A stretch of DNA of 64,000 nucleotides, from the NCBI GenBank assembly GCA_012845835.1, contig JABAKD010000001.1, forward strand, positions 7,552,476 to 7,616,475. The letters run 5' to 3'. The notes beneath the pieces are model-generated. The model saw only the letters and a list, made by a program, of their open reading frames with translations. It did no database searches and was not told the origin of the DNA. The DNA is from Undaria pinnatifida (lineage: Eukaryota; Sar; Phaeophyceae; Laminariales; Alariaceae). Position numbers and translations under genes: made by a program. This document shows positions 43,250 through 53,830 of the stretch, piece by piece; the first letter of the stretch is position 1; each line of letters opens with the position of its first letter.

Positions 43250-44275
43250 CGGTGTCTTCTTGTTGCAACCGTCACATTCGTCCCCCTTAGGGTTTATAGT
43301 TTCCGCCCATATATTAAAATGCTCACCCCCCCTACCCCCCTCCCCCCCGATCCCTCTTATTCAAACGCCCCGCCTGAAATCAAAATCTACCGGAGTAGCA
43401 TACACTACCAGCCAGCTGATATCATCTCATGTTAATCTAGCCATCCATGCCGTAGCTCCAACTCATCTCCTCCCTCCGCCCCCCGCCCCCCTTTTGTTCC
43501 CCGCCCAGTTCGTTTAAACGCCCCACTTACAATCGAAATCGGCCAGAGAAATAAACACTTTTAAGCAATTGATATCACGTAATTTTCTTTCTAGCCATCC
43601 ATGACGTAGCTTTCATTCATTCCCCCTCCCCGCCCTCCAACACCCCCTCCTTCCCCACACCCCGCACGATCGCCTATACCCAGCACCGCGCGTATAGCAA
43701 GCCCCTACGTATATGATTAATACGCGCGATCAGAGGATCACACGAATGTTGCGAAGATCAGTGTCGATCCTTGATCTCATAGCTGGAGTGTATTTTAGCA
43801 TTATTATGAAAATGAAAATACACTCCAGCTGTGAGATCGAGGTTTTCGTCGAAACTCATCTTTGCAATCTGTGTGTGATACTCCGATCGCGCGTATTCCG
43901 AGTTGTCTGTCCTCATTAAGGATATAGGTCGGCGACTCCCCTTACAACTACAGTGTAGCTATCAGGGTCAACAGGGTGATGTTAGTCAGTCTGTGCGCGG
44001 AAACTGAAAAACCCGTTTCTGAGGGGGACAAAATCTGACAGCTGTGGAGGGAAATGTATCCGTTTATGAAGTGAGTCCTGTAAGTCGAATAACCGGTGAG
44101 GGGGGGGGGGGGAATTTTGAAGGACGTGGAGGCCTGGTTTTGATCATAAGCGAGCGGGGTTGGAGGGTGGGGGGTGGGGGGGGGGGGGGAGGGACGGGCG
44201 GGCAATTTGTGCATGTAAGCTATAAATTCTTTCAAGGGGATAAATCTGTGACCTAAACCTGTTGAAAACCCTTCC

Positions 44276-44310
<35 letters not shown>

Positions 44311-45045
44311 CCCTCCCTTTTTTTCTTTTTCCTCTTTCCCTTGCATAAACGGCCCACCTAATAATATCGAAATCCGCCAGAGTAGTAAACACTTCCACGC
44401 TGGATATCGCCTCGTCATCGTTTTAGAGCCGTCCATGCCGCCGCTATGATTCCACCCCCTCCCCCCGCCCCCCCCGCCCCCTCCTTCCCTACCACCCGCA
44501 CCATCGCCTAGACCTAGCACCCCACGTGTATAGCAAACCCTAACCTCTATGCGACCTAAAGCCCCTTCCCCCCCCGCCCCCCGCCCCCCCCGCCACAATC
44601 CCCCCTCCTTCCCCACAAGAAGGACTTATAGTTTCCGCGCGCACAAATTGACATTCTCAAACCGTGCCCTCCCCCCCCTTCCCCCCTCCCGCCCCCTTTT
44701 GATCGAAATCAGGCCCCCACGTCCTTAAAAACTCCGCCCTCCCCTCACCGGTTATTTTTCGACCTACAGTATTCACTTGGTAAACTGATGCATTTCCTTC
44801 CACAGCTGTCAGTTATTGTCCCCCTCAGAAACGGGTTTTATCGTTTCCGCGCACAGACTGAATAACATCACCCTGTTGACCCTGATAGCTACACTGCTAT
44901 AGTTTCAAGGGGAGTCGCCGAGCTATATCCTTCATGAGGACACACAACCCATAATACGCGCGATCGGAGTATCACACACAACTTGCAAAGATGAGTTTTG
45001 ACAACATATTCGATCTCACAGCTCGCTGGGGTGTAGTTTAATCTT
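43250..45045. repeat. R2 repeats in alternating orientation, with a head-to-head palindrome
   Basis: 43250-43800 is R2 on the minus strand, 43813-44270 on the plus strand, and 44340-45045 on the minus strand again. At 43775-43840 the two first copies meet head to head: the terminal GCTGGAGTGTATTTT is followed after ~12 bp by AAAATACACTCCAGC. A poly-C run of about 33 lies at 44277-44309. The only long frames are Gly- or Pro-rich low-complexity shadows. Confidence 0.78.
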
Positions 45046-45051
45046 TAATAT

Positions 45052-45370
45052 AACTTCCAGAAGTTCCGGGCAGGTATAAACATGCTGTACCCGTATCCCG
45101 GGTCTTTGTGGCACCGGCGTACAGAACTTTCAGATGTTCCGGGTACGGGTACATGTGTCCTACAGAAGTTACAGAAATTATTTGTACGGGGTAAATACCC
45201 CGGGTATGGCTTTATGTGTACACTACATACAGAACGAAAAAAGCAAGTTCGGGGGGGCGGGTATGAATGCCGCACAGAACTCAAAGCCGTACCGGGTACG
45301 GGTAGAGTTGTACATAACTCACAGAAGTCCCCGGCAAGGGTCATTTTCGGGTAAATACCCGCCTCGAAAA
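45052..45370. repeat. Minisatellite of ACAGAA-TTCCGGGTACGGGTA type, copy 1
   Basis: Units built on CAGAACTT(C/T)CAGA and TTCCGGGTACGGGTA alternate with variable spacers, about five times. The same family, in better condition, is at 58141-58520, and one unit is at 42905-43005. Because the two main arrays share complex spacer words (AAATACCC, TTACAGAA-TT-TTTGTA), they derive from one ancestral array. Confidence 0.62.
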
Positions 45371-45729
45371 CATCAAAAAAACGATATACTGGCTGGTAAG
45401 AAAAATGTCAGCGCATTTCCAATCACTGCGACTGGCATAGTACATACTCTGATGCATTCATAGGAAATAACACATACATATACGTCCCACTATAGCCCAT
45501 TTTTGTTGTTCATGCTTTCGTTTACAAACCCCGTTTGTGTTGGTACTGTGTTTCACATATTTCACAACAAGAATATTTCCAACTTCCCATGCAACGACTT
45601 CCTCCGCAGTTGCAGGTTTTCCTCCCAAGTTGCCGTACTGTTGCTCAAGCACGAAACGTTGCGAAAGATCTAATACTACGAGTACTCGTACTGCATATTG
45701 AATACTGTCCTGTGACCACGGACTTGATT

Positions 45730-46385
45730 GTTATAAGGCTTAGTTTGGGTAAGCTATCGGTTAACCAGTTGCAAGTGGTCAAACGGACTAATACCCCACT
45801 AATTCCTGAACAAATGGCGTCGTCGGCAGGACCATGGGTTTTTTGGGTCGTGGGTTCCATCCCCACCATCCACAATAATAAGCTTTTCAGATTTTCCCCA
45901 TGTCGAACTTGAAAAATACTCTCCCCGGTATGCCCAGGAAATGAAACGGCTTGGATAATTGACAGGTCCGCCCGCATATCCGGCCGACCTGCTGTCCCGC
46001 CGTTTCAGGGGGGAAGAGTGTTATAAGGCTTAGTTTGGGTAAGCTATTGGTTAACCTTTTGCAAGTAAGTGGTCAAACGGACTAATACCCCACTAATTCC
46101 TTAACAAATGGCGTCGTCGACAGACCATGGGTTTTTGGGTCGTGGGTTCGATCCCCACATCCACCATAATAAACTTTTTCAGATTTCCCCATGGCGAACT
46201 TGAAAAATACTCTTCCTGGTACCCCAGGGAATGAAACGGCTTGGATACATTGACAGGTCCGCCCATATATCCGGCCGACCTGCTATCCCGCCGTTTCAGG
46301 GGGGGAGAGTGTTATAAGGCTTAGTTTGGGTAAGCTATCGGTTAACCAGTTGCAAGTGGTCAAACGGACTATTACCCCACTAATT
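45730..46385 (+). repeat. R5 tandem repeat, 290 bp unit, 2.25 copies, tRNA-like segment
   Basis: Units start with GTTATAAGGCTTAGTTTGGG at 45730, 46020 and 46311 (290 and 291 bp apart); the third stops near 46385. Each full unit has TGGCGTCGTCG and about 35 bp later GTGGGTTC(G/C)ATCCCC, resembling the A and B boxes of a tRNA promoter. A degenerate, reversed copy lies at 59445-59600. Tandem units could be LTR-like or SINE-like; the tRNA-like boxes favour a SINE-type origin. Confidence 0.75.
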
Positions 46386-46420
46386 CCTTGACATGATTAT
46401 CTGGGTTAATGTGAGAACAA

Positions 46421-46482
<62 letters not shown>

Positions 46483-46496
46483 TCAATAACAACAAC
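46386..46496 (+). repeat. LINE-type 3' terminus with long (CAA)n microsatellite
   Basis: After a minimal LINE/R3 end (ATTATCTGGGTTAATGTGAG, 46397-46416), an almost pure (CAA/CAT)n tract of ~75 bp follows. It shows the 3' tail shared by both families at its longest in this window. On the minus strand it gives a poly-Val frame, which is a shadow. Confidence 0.7.
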
Positions 46497-46876
46497 TCGG
46501 GGTATAACTTTAGCACTATTACCTATGGCAAGCCCGAAAATCCTTCGAATCGACAACAAAAACAAGAAAAAGATATAGTCTAGTCTAATATGAAAGTTCA
46601 AATTTCAACTCCAATGACAGCAATTACTTTTATGATATTGACAAGTATCTAAAAAAAATACTTCCAGCATTTTTTACTATAATATAATAATTACATTCTT
46701 GCTACAAAGATAATTAAATGCATCAAATATAAATACTTGCGAGCATATGATACTACTGCTATAAAATATTCGATCTCACAGCTGGAGTGCATTTTAATTT
46801 TTAATTTATAATGATACAATTGCTTTGTGTTACAAAAAACTCTACAAAAAGGCTCAACGGGTTCCAGAACTTCGTA

Positions 46877-49800
46877 ATCGAAAACAATCGCTTTTTGGAC
46901 CGCATCGCACCAAATCGTCCAAAGAGCGTCATTAAAAACCGACGAGCGTTTGATTTACCAAGACTACAGGCGGACCCGCATCTCCAGATGAATTTCCAAA
47001 ACGCGATAGCAGCCAAGCTTGCCTCTCCAACTCCCGGTACTATTGCCGGAAGCGTTAGTGACATGACCTCAGTACTGACCGAGGCGCCATGTCAAATGCG
47101 GCCGACATAGCGCCCCCTATTCGGCGCAAACAAGTCCCGAGAGACTGGCGTGCGAACGAGGAGACGAAGGCGGAGTTGAACGCACGATGGCAGGATAGGG
47201 AAGACGCGAGCAAACGTGTCCGTTCTACTCCAAACGACCGTGGTCTACGGCAAGCCTGAAGGCGACCACCAAACAGCTGAAACGCACGCGAGCGGAAGCT
47301 TTTCAGAGGTTTTTCGAAGATTAGTCTACGTTAGCCAACTCCAAGGGCGCACATGAGAAGGTGATCAATTACAAACACCTCAAGGGGATGGGTGTGGAAG
47401 GGAAGAGGACGTTTAAGTCGCAGTACATCAAAGACGAGGAAGGTCGATAGCTGCGGGATAATGCCCTCATCCGCGAGCGGTGCGTAAGGTGGTTTAACAA
47501 ACTGCTTAACAACAAGCCGCCGACCATTGATCCGAGCTATATGGACGAGCTTAAGCAGTGGCCCCCATGCAGACCACTGGACGATGTCACGTCTATAGGT
47601 ACGAGTAGAGGAGGCGATCCGTGCGTCGGCGAACCGAAAGGCGGTAGGGCCCGATGGACTCCTGGCCGAGCATTTGAAGGTTTTGGCCGACGAAGGACAA
47701 TTGAACACCGCCGGAAAGCTTCACGATATCATCGTTGCTGTGTGAAGGGGAGGTGGCGTACCACATCAATGGAAAGATGCAACGATTAATGTGCGTCACA
47801 AAAAGAAAGATCGGACTGAGTGTGGCAATTATCGTGGCATCTCCCTCCTGGCTCACTCCGGCAAAGTACTCTTCAAAGTCACCGCGGGTCGCCTGAGTGA
47901 CTATTGCGAACGCGAGAACATTCTGCCGGAGGAACAGTGTGGGTTCAGACCCCGACGCTCGACGGTTGACATGACGTTCGTAGTACGATGACCGCAGGAG
48001 CTCGCGCGGAAGAAGGACACCCCCTTGTACTTGGGCTTTGTCGACCTCACCAAAGCATACGACTCCGTCGACCGAAGCCTTCTATGGGATGTCCTTGCTC
48101 GTTTTGGTGTGCCACCGAGAATGCTCGCCCTCATTCGCCAATTCCACGACGGCATGCAAGCATGCGTGCCGCTGGATGATGGAGAGTGCTCGGATAAGTT
48201 CGACGTGGGGCAAGGTCTCAGGCAAGGATGCGTGCTCGCGCCACTGCTCTTCTACATGTTTTTCACGGCGGTACTGCGTGTGGCCGAGAAACGCTTCCTC
48301 GCTGATGCAGCCATCACGGACAACATGGTGCAGCTCCAGCGATTGGAGGAAGGCGAGAAGAAGGGCCTTTCACGCACAGGCAAAGTCGACGGACGGAGGG
48401 GGAAGGAGGGACAGGAGGTGCAGAGATTGTGGGGTATGCTGTACGCGGACGATGCGAACATCGTATCGCGATCATCAGAAGGGCTGCAGAGGATGATGAC
48501 GGTGATTTTGACTGCGGGGTCGTCGTTCGGGTTTACAGTATCCGAGGCTAAAACAGAGATAATGTGCCTGGAAACCAAATGCGGGGGGAAGTTGTCCTTC
48601 AAAACCAATGCAGCAGGCCAGGTATACAAACAAACAATCGAGTTTGTGTACTTGGGCAGGGCCATCACCGCAGACAGAGAATTGAGTATTGAAATAACGC
48701 GGTGTCTTCAGAGGACCTGGGCATGCTTCCAGCGGTGCGACATGGAAATCTATGATCGCCCGGTTGTGCGCTCACGGTTGAAGGTGCGGTTGCTGAAAGA
48801 TGAGGTGGTCGAGACACTTCTTTACGGTTGCATGACGTGGAGCCCGAAGAAGCCTGGCTGACGGGCTACGACGGGTTCACCACTCCATGCTCCTCCGACG
48901 CCTTGGATGGCGGAAACGGAAGCGCAACGACCACACCCTATCGTACCCCGACGCGCTTGCCAAGACAGCTTCCGAGAGCATACAGGCGATAGTGCGGAAA
49001 CGGAGGATACTGTTTGCGGGATTCGTAGGACCTATGGGGGAGGAGCGTCTGCCACAAAGGGTTATGTTTGGGGAGCTTGTTGGGGGTAAGAGATACTCAT
49101 GGGGGCGGAAGAAAAACTGGATGGATCATCTGAAGGATGATATTTCGGTCTTTGGAATGAAATTCGAGGGATGGCGAAAGGCTGCTCAGAAGGCTGGCAG
49201 ATGTTTTCGAAGAGTAGAGGAGGGAGCCGAGTTGTTCATGCGGAATTGGCATCAAACGGAGAGACGCAAAGCTGCAGAGCAACGCGCAAAGGCTGCGGCA
49301 GCGCCATTCACCGTGTTGGCATCTCTAATCGGCCGGGAGAAGGAGAGGGGGGGAGGGGGGGAGGGAGGGCGTCATGCCCAAGAGACTAACATCTGGGTTT
49401 GGCTATCATCGTCTTGACAGCTGTGGACGTTCCAATGGCCGTAACAAGATAGCGTAAGACCGCCCTGACTCCTTCGCCATGTTGCGTTCTCTCCCCAGTG
49501 CCATTGATGATGCACTTGATACACTCTATGAGCCCAATGCCGCCTTTAGTCAGTTCCTAGGGCCTGCTAGTATGACATTTTTTTCTCTTGTCTTTTCCTT
49601 GCTTCCTATTCTTGTCTTATATGTTCCTGCTTTCCTCGTCGTTTATTTTTTTTACTTTCTTTTTCGCTTCCTTTTTTTTTCGCTCGCTTCTCTTTTCTTT
49701 CCTTTCATTTATCTTCTTCTCTTTTCTTTGTTTTTTTTTTGCAATTGACTTGCGTCTGTCGTGCGTATGCGAAGAGATAGATACTACGTGTAATATGTAC

Positions 49801-49965
49801 GTGGTAGTCTTTCTTGGGTGGCCAGCGGTATAATCGGTTTTTCCAGGCGCAAGTAATGAGACGTACGCACCGGTATAGACGTTGAGTGACTCCCGATTTA
49901 TTTTATGTTTCTGGTGTGGGCTTGAATTGCGTCAGCTGTGATATATGCATATGTACCATTTTGAT
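46877..49965 (+). mobile_element. LINE copy C, 5'-truncated after the endonuclease
   Basis: The copy begins within the region after the endonuclease (CGCTTTTTGGACCGCATC, matching 13665-13685 in copy A). It continues uninterrupted through the linker, reverse transcriptase and 3' UTR, and breaks off near 49965, before the (CAA)n end. It is the only copy whose RT region is not split by another insertion and so serves as the reference for locating insertions in copy A. Its 5' flank (46765-46810) is an R2 terminal box. Confidence 0.88.
47790..49340 (+). pseudogene. LINE reverse transcriptase, copy C
   Basis: Open pieces: 47791-47991 ([28 protein letters not shown]), then after a stop at 47989-47991, 48025-48861 (278 codons). 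The second piece has [27 protein letters not shown] and the intact catalytic [11 protein letters not shown]. The C-terminal domain, 48887-49340, has RLGWRKRKRNDHTLS and FAGFVGPMGEERLPQRV. The breaks are few: a stop near 47990, a shift near 48000 and another near 48860. This is the best-preserved RT in the window, but it lacks its endonuclease and cannot be autonomous. Confidence 0.9.
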
Positions 49966-51070
49966 TTTTTTGCCTAGTCCGTCCCTTTTTCTCCGCCGGC
50001 GCAGAGTTTTTTTGTGTGCTTTCTTCTGCAATGCGATCAGACTACCCGTCGGTATATTATCAGCCGTGTGCCGGGCTCATGGGACGTCCGTGGCGCGAGC
50101 TGTGGCCGCGGAAAGCCGCCGAGACTGGCTCTATTTTGCGGGGTATGAGACACTTCTGTCCCCGGGCAACCACACACTAGACGTATTTAAGCCTCGAGGT
50201 TTGGTCTTAAGTACTTCCAACTGGAAGAGCTAGGCCATTCGATATTTCGACCTTAAACGCATTAAAACAACACCATATGTCTAAAACTCGAAATAGTGGT
50301 CTCTTTCAGTACGCATAAAAAGAAAAGCCGAGGAAAGATCAAACTACTTGAAAATAGACTATGATATTTCTGCACTACTCCAGACGCAGATGGCAAGACG
50401 AGGATTTATGTCATGAGTCAGCACATACATGAGTGGGTGGAAACTTCGAGAAATACCCTCCCCTGCCCATGCTGTGCGAGCTTGAACAAACGGCCAAAAC
50501 AAATAACTGGTGCCTGGCAAAAACATTGAGTGCTTCGTACTCCATACTCGCTTCATATGTAGGATACCTCGCAGGCGTCTGCCGCCTTCGGTGTGCCTCA
50601 GTGTGGCAGTCAGTACAGCAGCACAGCAGGACTGGCCCTCAACCCGGTTCAATTTCCACCCTCGAAATGTAGGCATCCGTCTGATGTTTCCTCGAGCTTT
50701 TGTCGTCTGAAATGCTGTTGTTTGCTGGAAAATACTCGGAAAATTGCTTCAAATATGCACTTGGGCCAAAATGTGCCCAAGGGCATATTTTGGGAAAATC
50801 CACATCTCACCGTGGTCTGCCGTGGTCGTTAGGTCGATAAAATAGACCTATTTTGTAGACATTTAAAACACGACAGGGCTTAATTTGGTTTAGAGCCTAA
50901 AATATAGGCATATCGTCAGGCTTAAATACGTCTACTACACACACGGTGGAACTTTAGTCCTCGCACGTACATCGGGGTGGCATCAAAATGTATTTGCGAG
51001 AGAATTTTCCCGCACTGCTAGACGCGGGCGCGGTGTATATGTACCCGCTGCAACGACGTGAACTATGTCA
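49966..51070. other. No recognisable gene
   Basis: Several frames of 60-115 codons on both strands, none with a known domain, and no repeat shared with the rest of the window that I could see. AATTTTC/AATGTG-type A/T-rich spacer dominates 50700-51000. This may be unique sequence upstream of the OTU gene pair. Confidence 0.35.
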
Positions 51071-51131
51071 TTACTGTGAGTTCTCCCTCACAATTGACAC
51101 GGTGGTTACCATACAGCAGTAGCGAAACCTG

Positions 51132-51176
51132 TATAAAGAGATATAAAGTAGCAACACAACCCAAGCAAAAGTAACG
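51132..51176 (+). promoter_or_regulatory. TATA-like element upstream of OTU copy 1
   Basis: GTATAAAGAG and ATATAAAG (51131-51149) lie 30-45 bp before the ATG at 51177. The same sequence precedes copy 2 (51785-51803), since the duplication includes it. Position and sequence fit a core promoter, but the transcription start is not known. Confidence 0.4.
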
Positions 51177-51565
51177 ATGTGCACACAACAGACCATATCG
51201 GCAACAAACATCGGTATAAGCACGCGGGGAAAAATACTGGACACAGAAAACAAACAACAAATTGACACCAATGATTCCTCTAACAGCAGCGACAGCAGTA
51301 CAAACCCATCAGACAGCGAAAATGATCAAGACAACAACAGCGGCAACAATAACAATTCTGGTCAATGGTCCATTATTCCCGAGATTAATGATTGGTGATG
51401 GTGCATGTTTATTAAGATGTATCTCGCGTCGTGTGCACAACAACCCAGCTTTACATCACATCGTCCGTGCACATATTATTGCCCACATCACAACCAATTT
51501 GTACACCGTTATCCCAGGATCAGGTTTCAACACTTTCCACGACAGCATCTTAGCTGGAGCAAATC
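51177..51565 (+). pseudogene. OTU-domain protease gene, copy 1 (frameshifted, truncated)
   Basis: Encodes the same N-terminus as copy 2 (a Ser/Asp/Asn-rich, probably disordered stretch, residues ~30-62). A 7 bp insertion (AATGATT, beside the direct repeat GATT, near 51385) shifts the frame just before the active-site block, so translation ends at EINDW. In the next frame the block continues as GDGACLLRCISRRVHNNPALH and on to ILAGANQ. Similarity to copy 2 ends at about 51565, before the catalytic His region. It is therefore both frameshifted and missing its 3' third. Confidence 0.75.
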
Positions 51566-51830
51566 AAGGTCATGTAGATAATAAAGAATCATTTGTCGGT
51601 GTAGACAATATATTTTTCTGAACGGAACAAACAACGCCAACGTGCCCGAAAAAGTTCCGTTTGTCTTGCAAAGTTCCGTCAGCAGCACCACCAGCAAGCA
51701 GCACGTAGTCCATAGACTCTAAGTTTACTGTGAGTTCTCCCTCACAATTGACACGGTGGTTACCATACAGCAGTAGCGAAACCTGTATAAAGAGATATAA
51801 AGTAGCAACACAACCCAAGCAAAAGTAACG

Positions 51831-52482
51831 ATGTGCACACAACAGACCATATCGGCAACAAACATCGGTATAAGCGCGCGGGGAAAAATACTGGACACAG
51901 AAAACACACAACAAATTGACACCAATGATTCCTCTAACAGCAGCGACAGCAGTACAAACCCATCAGACAGCGAAAATGATCAAGACAACAACAGCGGCAA
52001 CAATAACAATTCTGGTCAATGGTCCATTATTCCCGAGATTGGTGATGGTGCATGTTTATTAAGATGTATCTCGCGTCGTGTGCACAACAACCCAGCTTTA
52101 CATCACATCGTCCGTGCACATATTATTGCCCACATCACAACCAATTTGTACACCGTTATCAAAGGATCAGGTTTCAACACTTTCCACGACAGCATCTTAG
52201 CTGGAGCAAATCAAGAACTTGTGGAAGTCGCTGGATCTCAACCTACTACATATTCGAGTGTTGAAGAGTATCTCCACTTCATGTCACAGCCTTACACATA
52301 TATATGCTACAAACGTAGAATTAGTTGCTGCCACGCAGTTATACGGAGTGGACTTTCGAATAACTTATCACACCGAGCCTCAGCAATATCCCAACCCTCC
52401 TCCTCCAAAAGTCTGTGATATCTTATTATATTATCCACATTCTTTCCACTACGCATCCCTCCGATATACACCTTCTGCATAA
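51831..52482 (+). pseudogene. OTU-domain cysteine protease, copy 2 (single frameshift)
   Basis: Residues 1-70 are polar and Ser/Asn/Asp-rich. G-D-G-A-C-L-L-R (D72, C75) is the OTU active-site block, where D-G-x-C-L-(F/Y/L)-R holds the catalytic Asp and Cys. Helical sequence follows, then SSVEEYLHFMSQPYTY. In the +1 frame from about 52300 the fold continues with NVELVAATQLYGVDFRI, then VCDILLYY and FHYASL, the last supplying the expected catalytic His, ending at a TAA at 52480-52482. The shift falls in an (AT)n tract (ACATATATATGC), so it could be a real mutation or a sequencing slip. OTU proteases remove ubiquitin or ubiquitin-like tags. OTU domains also occur in some transposons, and the repeat-rich setting leaves either origin open. 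Confidence 0.78.
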
Positions 52483-52554
52483 ATACTTCATCATCATCAG
52501 TTAGTTGTAGTCATTCGACTTGCGTCGCCCCCGGGAGGCACGTGTCCACCTCCC

Positions 52555-52703
52555 GAAGGGGAACCTTGTATGTGTGTACCACCTTGGGTTGTTTGTGTTT
52601 TTCCTTGGGGTATTCCTCAGCTTCAGAGAGACTGGAGCCTTTCCTGTGACCACGGACTTGATTATGCGAGTTAATGTGAGAACAATAACAACAACTATAC
52701 AAA
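52555..52703 (+). mobile_element. Short LINE 3' end (fragment I)
   Basis: Contains GTGTACCACCTTGGGTTG, CTTCAGAGAGACTGGAGCC, GACCACGGACTTGATTATGC and a final GTGAGAACAATAACAAC. About 150 bp and truncated at the 5' side. It lies just downstream of the OTU copy 2 stop. Confidence 0.78.
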
Positions 52704-53270
52704 GAGGCACCCCGACTTCCATTTTTTTTAACTTACAACAACAAATGCAAACGTTACTTCGTATTATTAATACTGTATCCCACCAACAACACTGCCGAAA
52801 AAATCACGCGAATACCAATCTACAGCAGCAGTAGTATAGCTGCAGCAAGAACAGCAGTTTCGCTTAGAGGCAAATTATACACGAAAATATGCTACTACTG
52901 CTGTGAGTTCATATCATCAGTAGACCCCAGCCCCCCCCCGCCCCACAGCCTTCTTCCGCCCTCGTTCAGGCCCATGTCGACCAGAGACCTTGCAAGTCCA
53001 CAGGTCCAGCCCGTAGTGGATGATGGCGAGCGTGACATGCTTGATCTCCTCCTTCATGTTACCGACAACCCCCTGCGAGGACGGCGGCAGTTGTCGAGGA
53101 AATTAAGATGACGTTTATGCCTCTGCTTGTATGTACATATCATTACAGTTGTACTACAGTTAGAACTATAGTACATACCTGGCACCAGGTATGTGATTAG
53201 TACTGGATCGCGAAACGCATTATTATCGGCTCTTCAAAAAAATGTCATTCCTATCTATTCGTTAGGGTCT
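52704..53270 (+). other. No clear gene; one 45-codon frame
   Basis: A short plus-strand frame starts at the ATG at 52975 (MSTRDLASPQ...) and ends with a TGA near 53110. It is acidic/basic mixed and of unknown meaning. A poly-C run lies at 52930-52940. No repeat from elsewhere was recognised. Confidence 0.3.
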
Positions 53271-53830
53271 CTTCTTGAGACATATAAAATCGAACACTCC
53301 ACCCTCTCTTTACTCACTGATTGTACGAATTACCCCAGGATATACATGATAAACTGATGTATTATTTCCAAAAATGTCACATTTATCCCCTCAAAATAAT
53401 GTATAGTTTCCAGGCACATATTGAGCTGCCCCCCCCCCGCCCCCAATAATATACTGGTGCCCAAACCGTCAGATTTATCCCCTCGAAAGGATTTATAGCT
53501 TACATGCACAAATTGCCCCTTTCCCCCCCCCCCCCCGCCCCCCTCCAAACCCGCTCGCTTTTGATCAAAACCAGGCCCCCCTTTCCCTCCACAGCTGTCA
53601 GATTTTGTCCCCCTCGGAAACGGGTTTTATAGTTTCCGCGCACAGACTGACTAAAATCATCCTGTTGACCCTGATAGCTACACTGTAGTTGTAAGGGGAG
53701 TCGCCGACCTATATCCTTAATGAGGACACACAACTCGTAATGCGCGCGATCGGAGTATCACACACAGCTTGCAAAGATGAGTTTCGACGAAATCTTCGAT
53801 CTCACAGCTGGAGTGTATTTTAATTTTTAT
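53270..53830 (-). repeat. R2 repeat copy preceding the tandem duplication
   Basis: Minus-strand R2 with CCCCTCAAAATAATGTATAG, the C-rich tract 53520-53545, GTCAGATTTTGTCCCCCTC, GACCCTGATAGCTACACTG and the terminal box 53740-53820. It shows more differences (TAATGAGG, CACTGTAG) from the following two units than those have from one another. Confidence 0.75.

Larger units (their letters stand above)
51071..52213 (+). repeat. Direct duplication containing the OTU gene 5' portion (offset 654 bp)
   Basis: 51071-51565 and 51725-52213 are nearly identical, including about 105 bp upstream of the ATG. Differences are a handful of substitutions and the 7 bp insertion in copy 1. The two copies are separated by about 160 bp of unrelated sequence (51566-51724). 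Near identity indicates a recent event. Confidence 0.85.

Noticed and set aside
43948-44616. Gly-rich 222-codon frame, and other Gly/Pro-rich frames in R2
   Set aside because: These are translations of poly-G/poly-C tracts within repeats and change between copies with homopolymer length.
46393-46601. Poly-Val / poly-Thr proteins
   Set aside because: They are translations of the (CAA)n microsatellite at the LINE-type 3' end.
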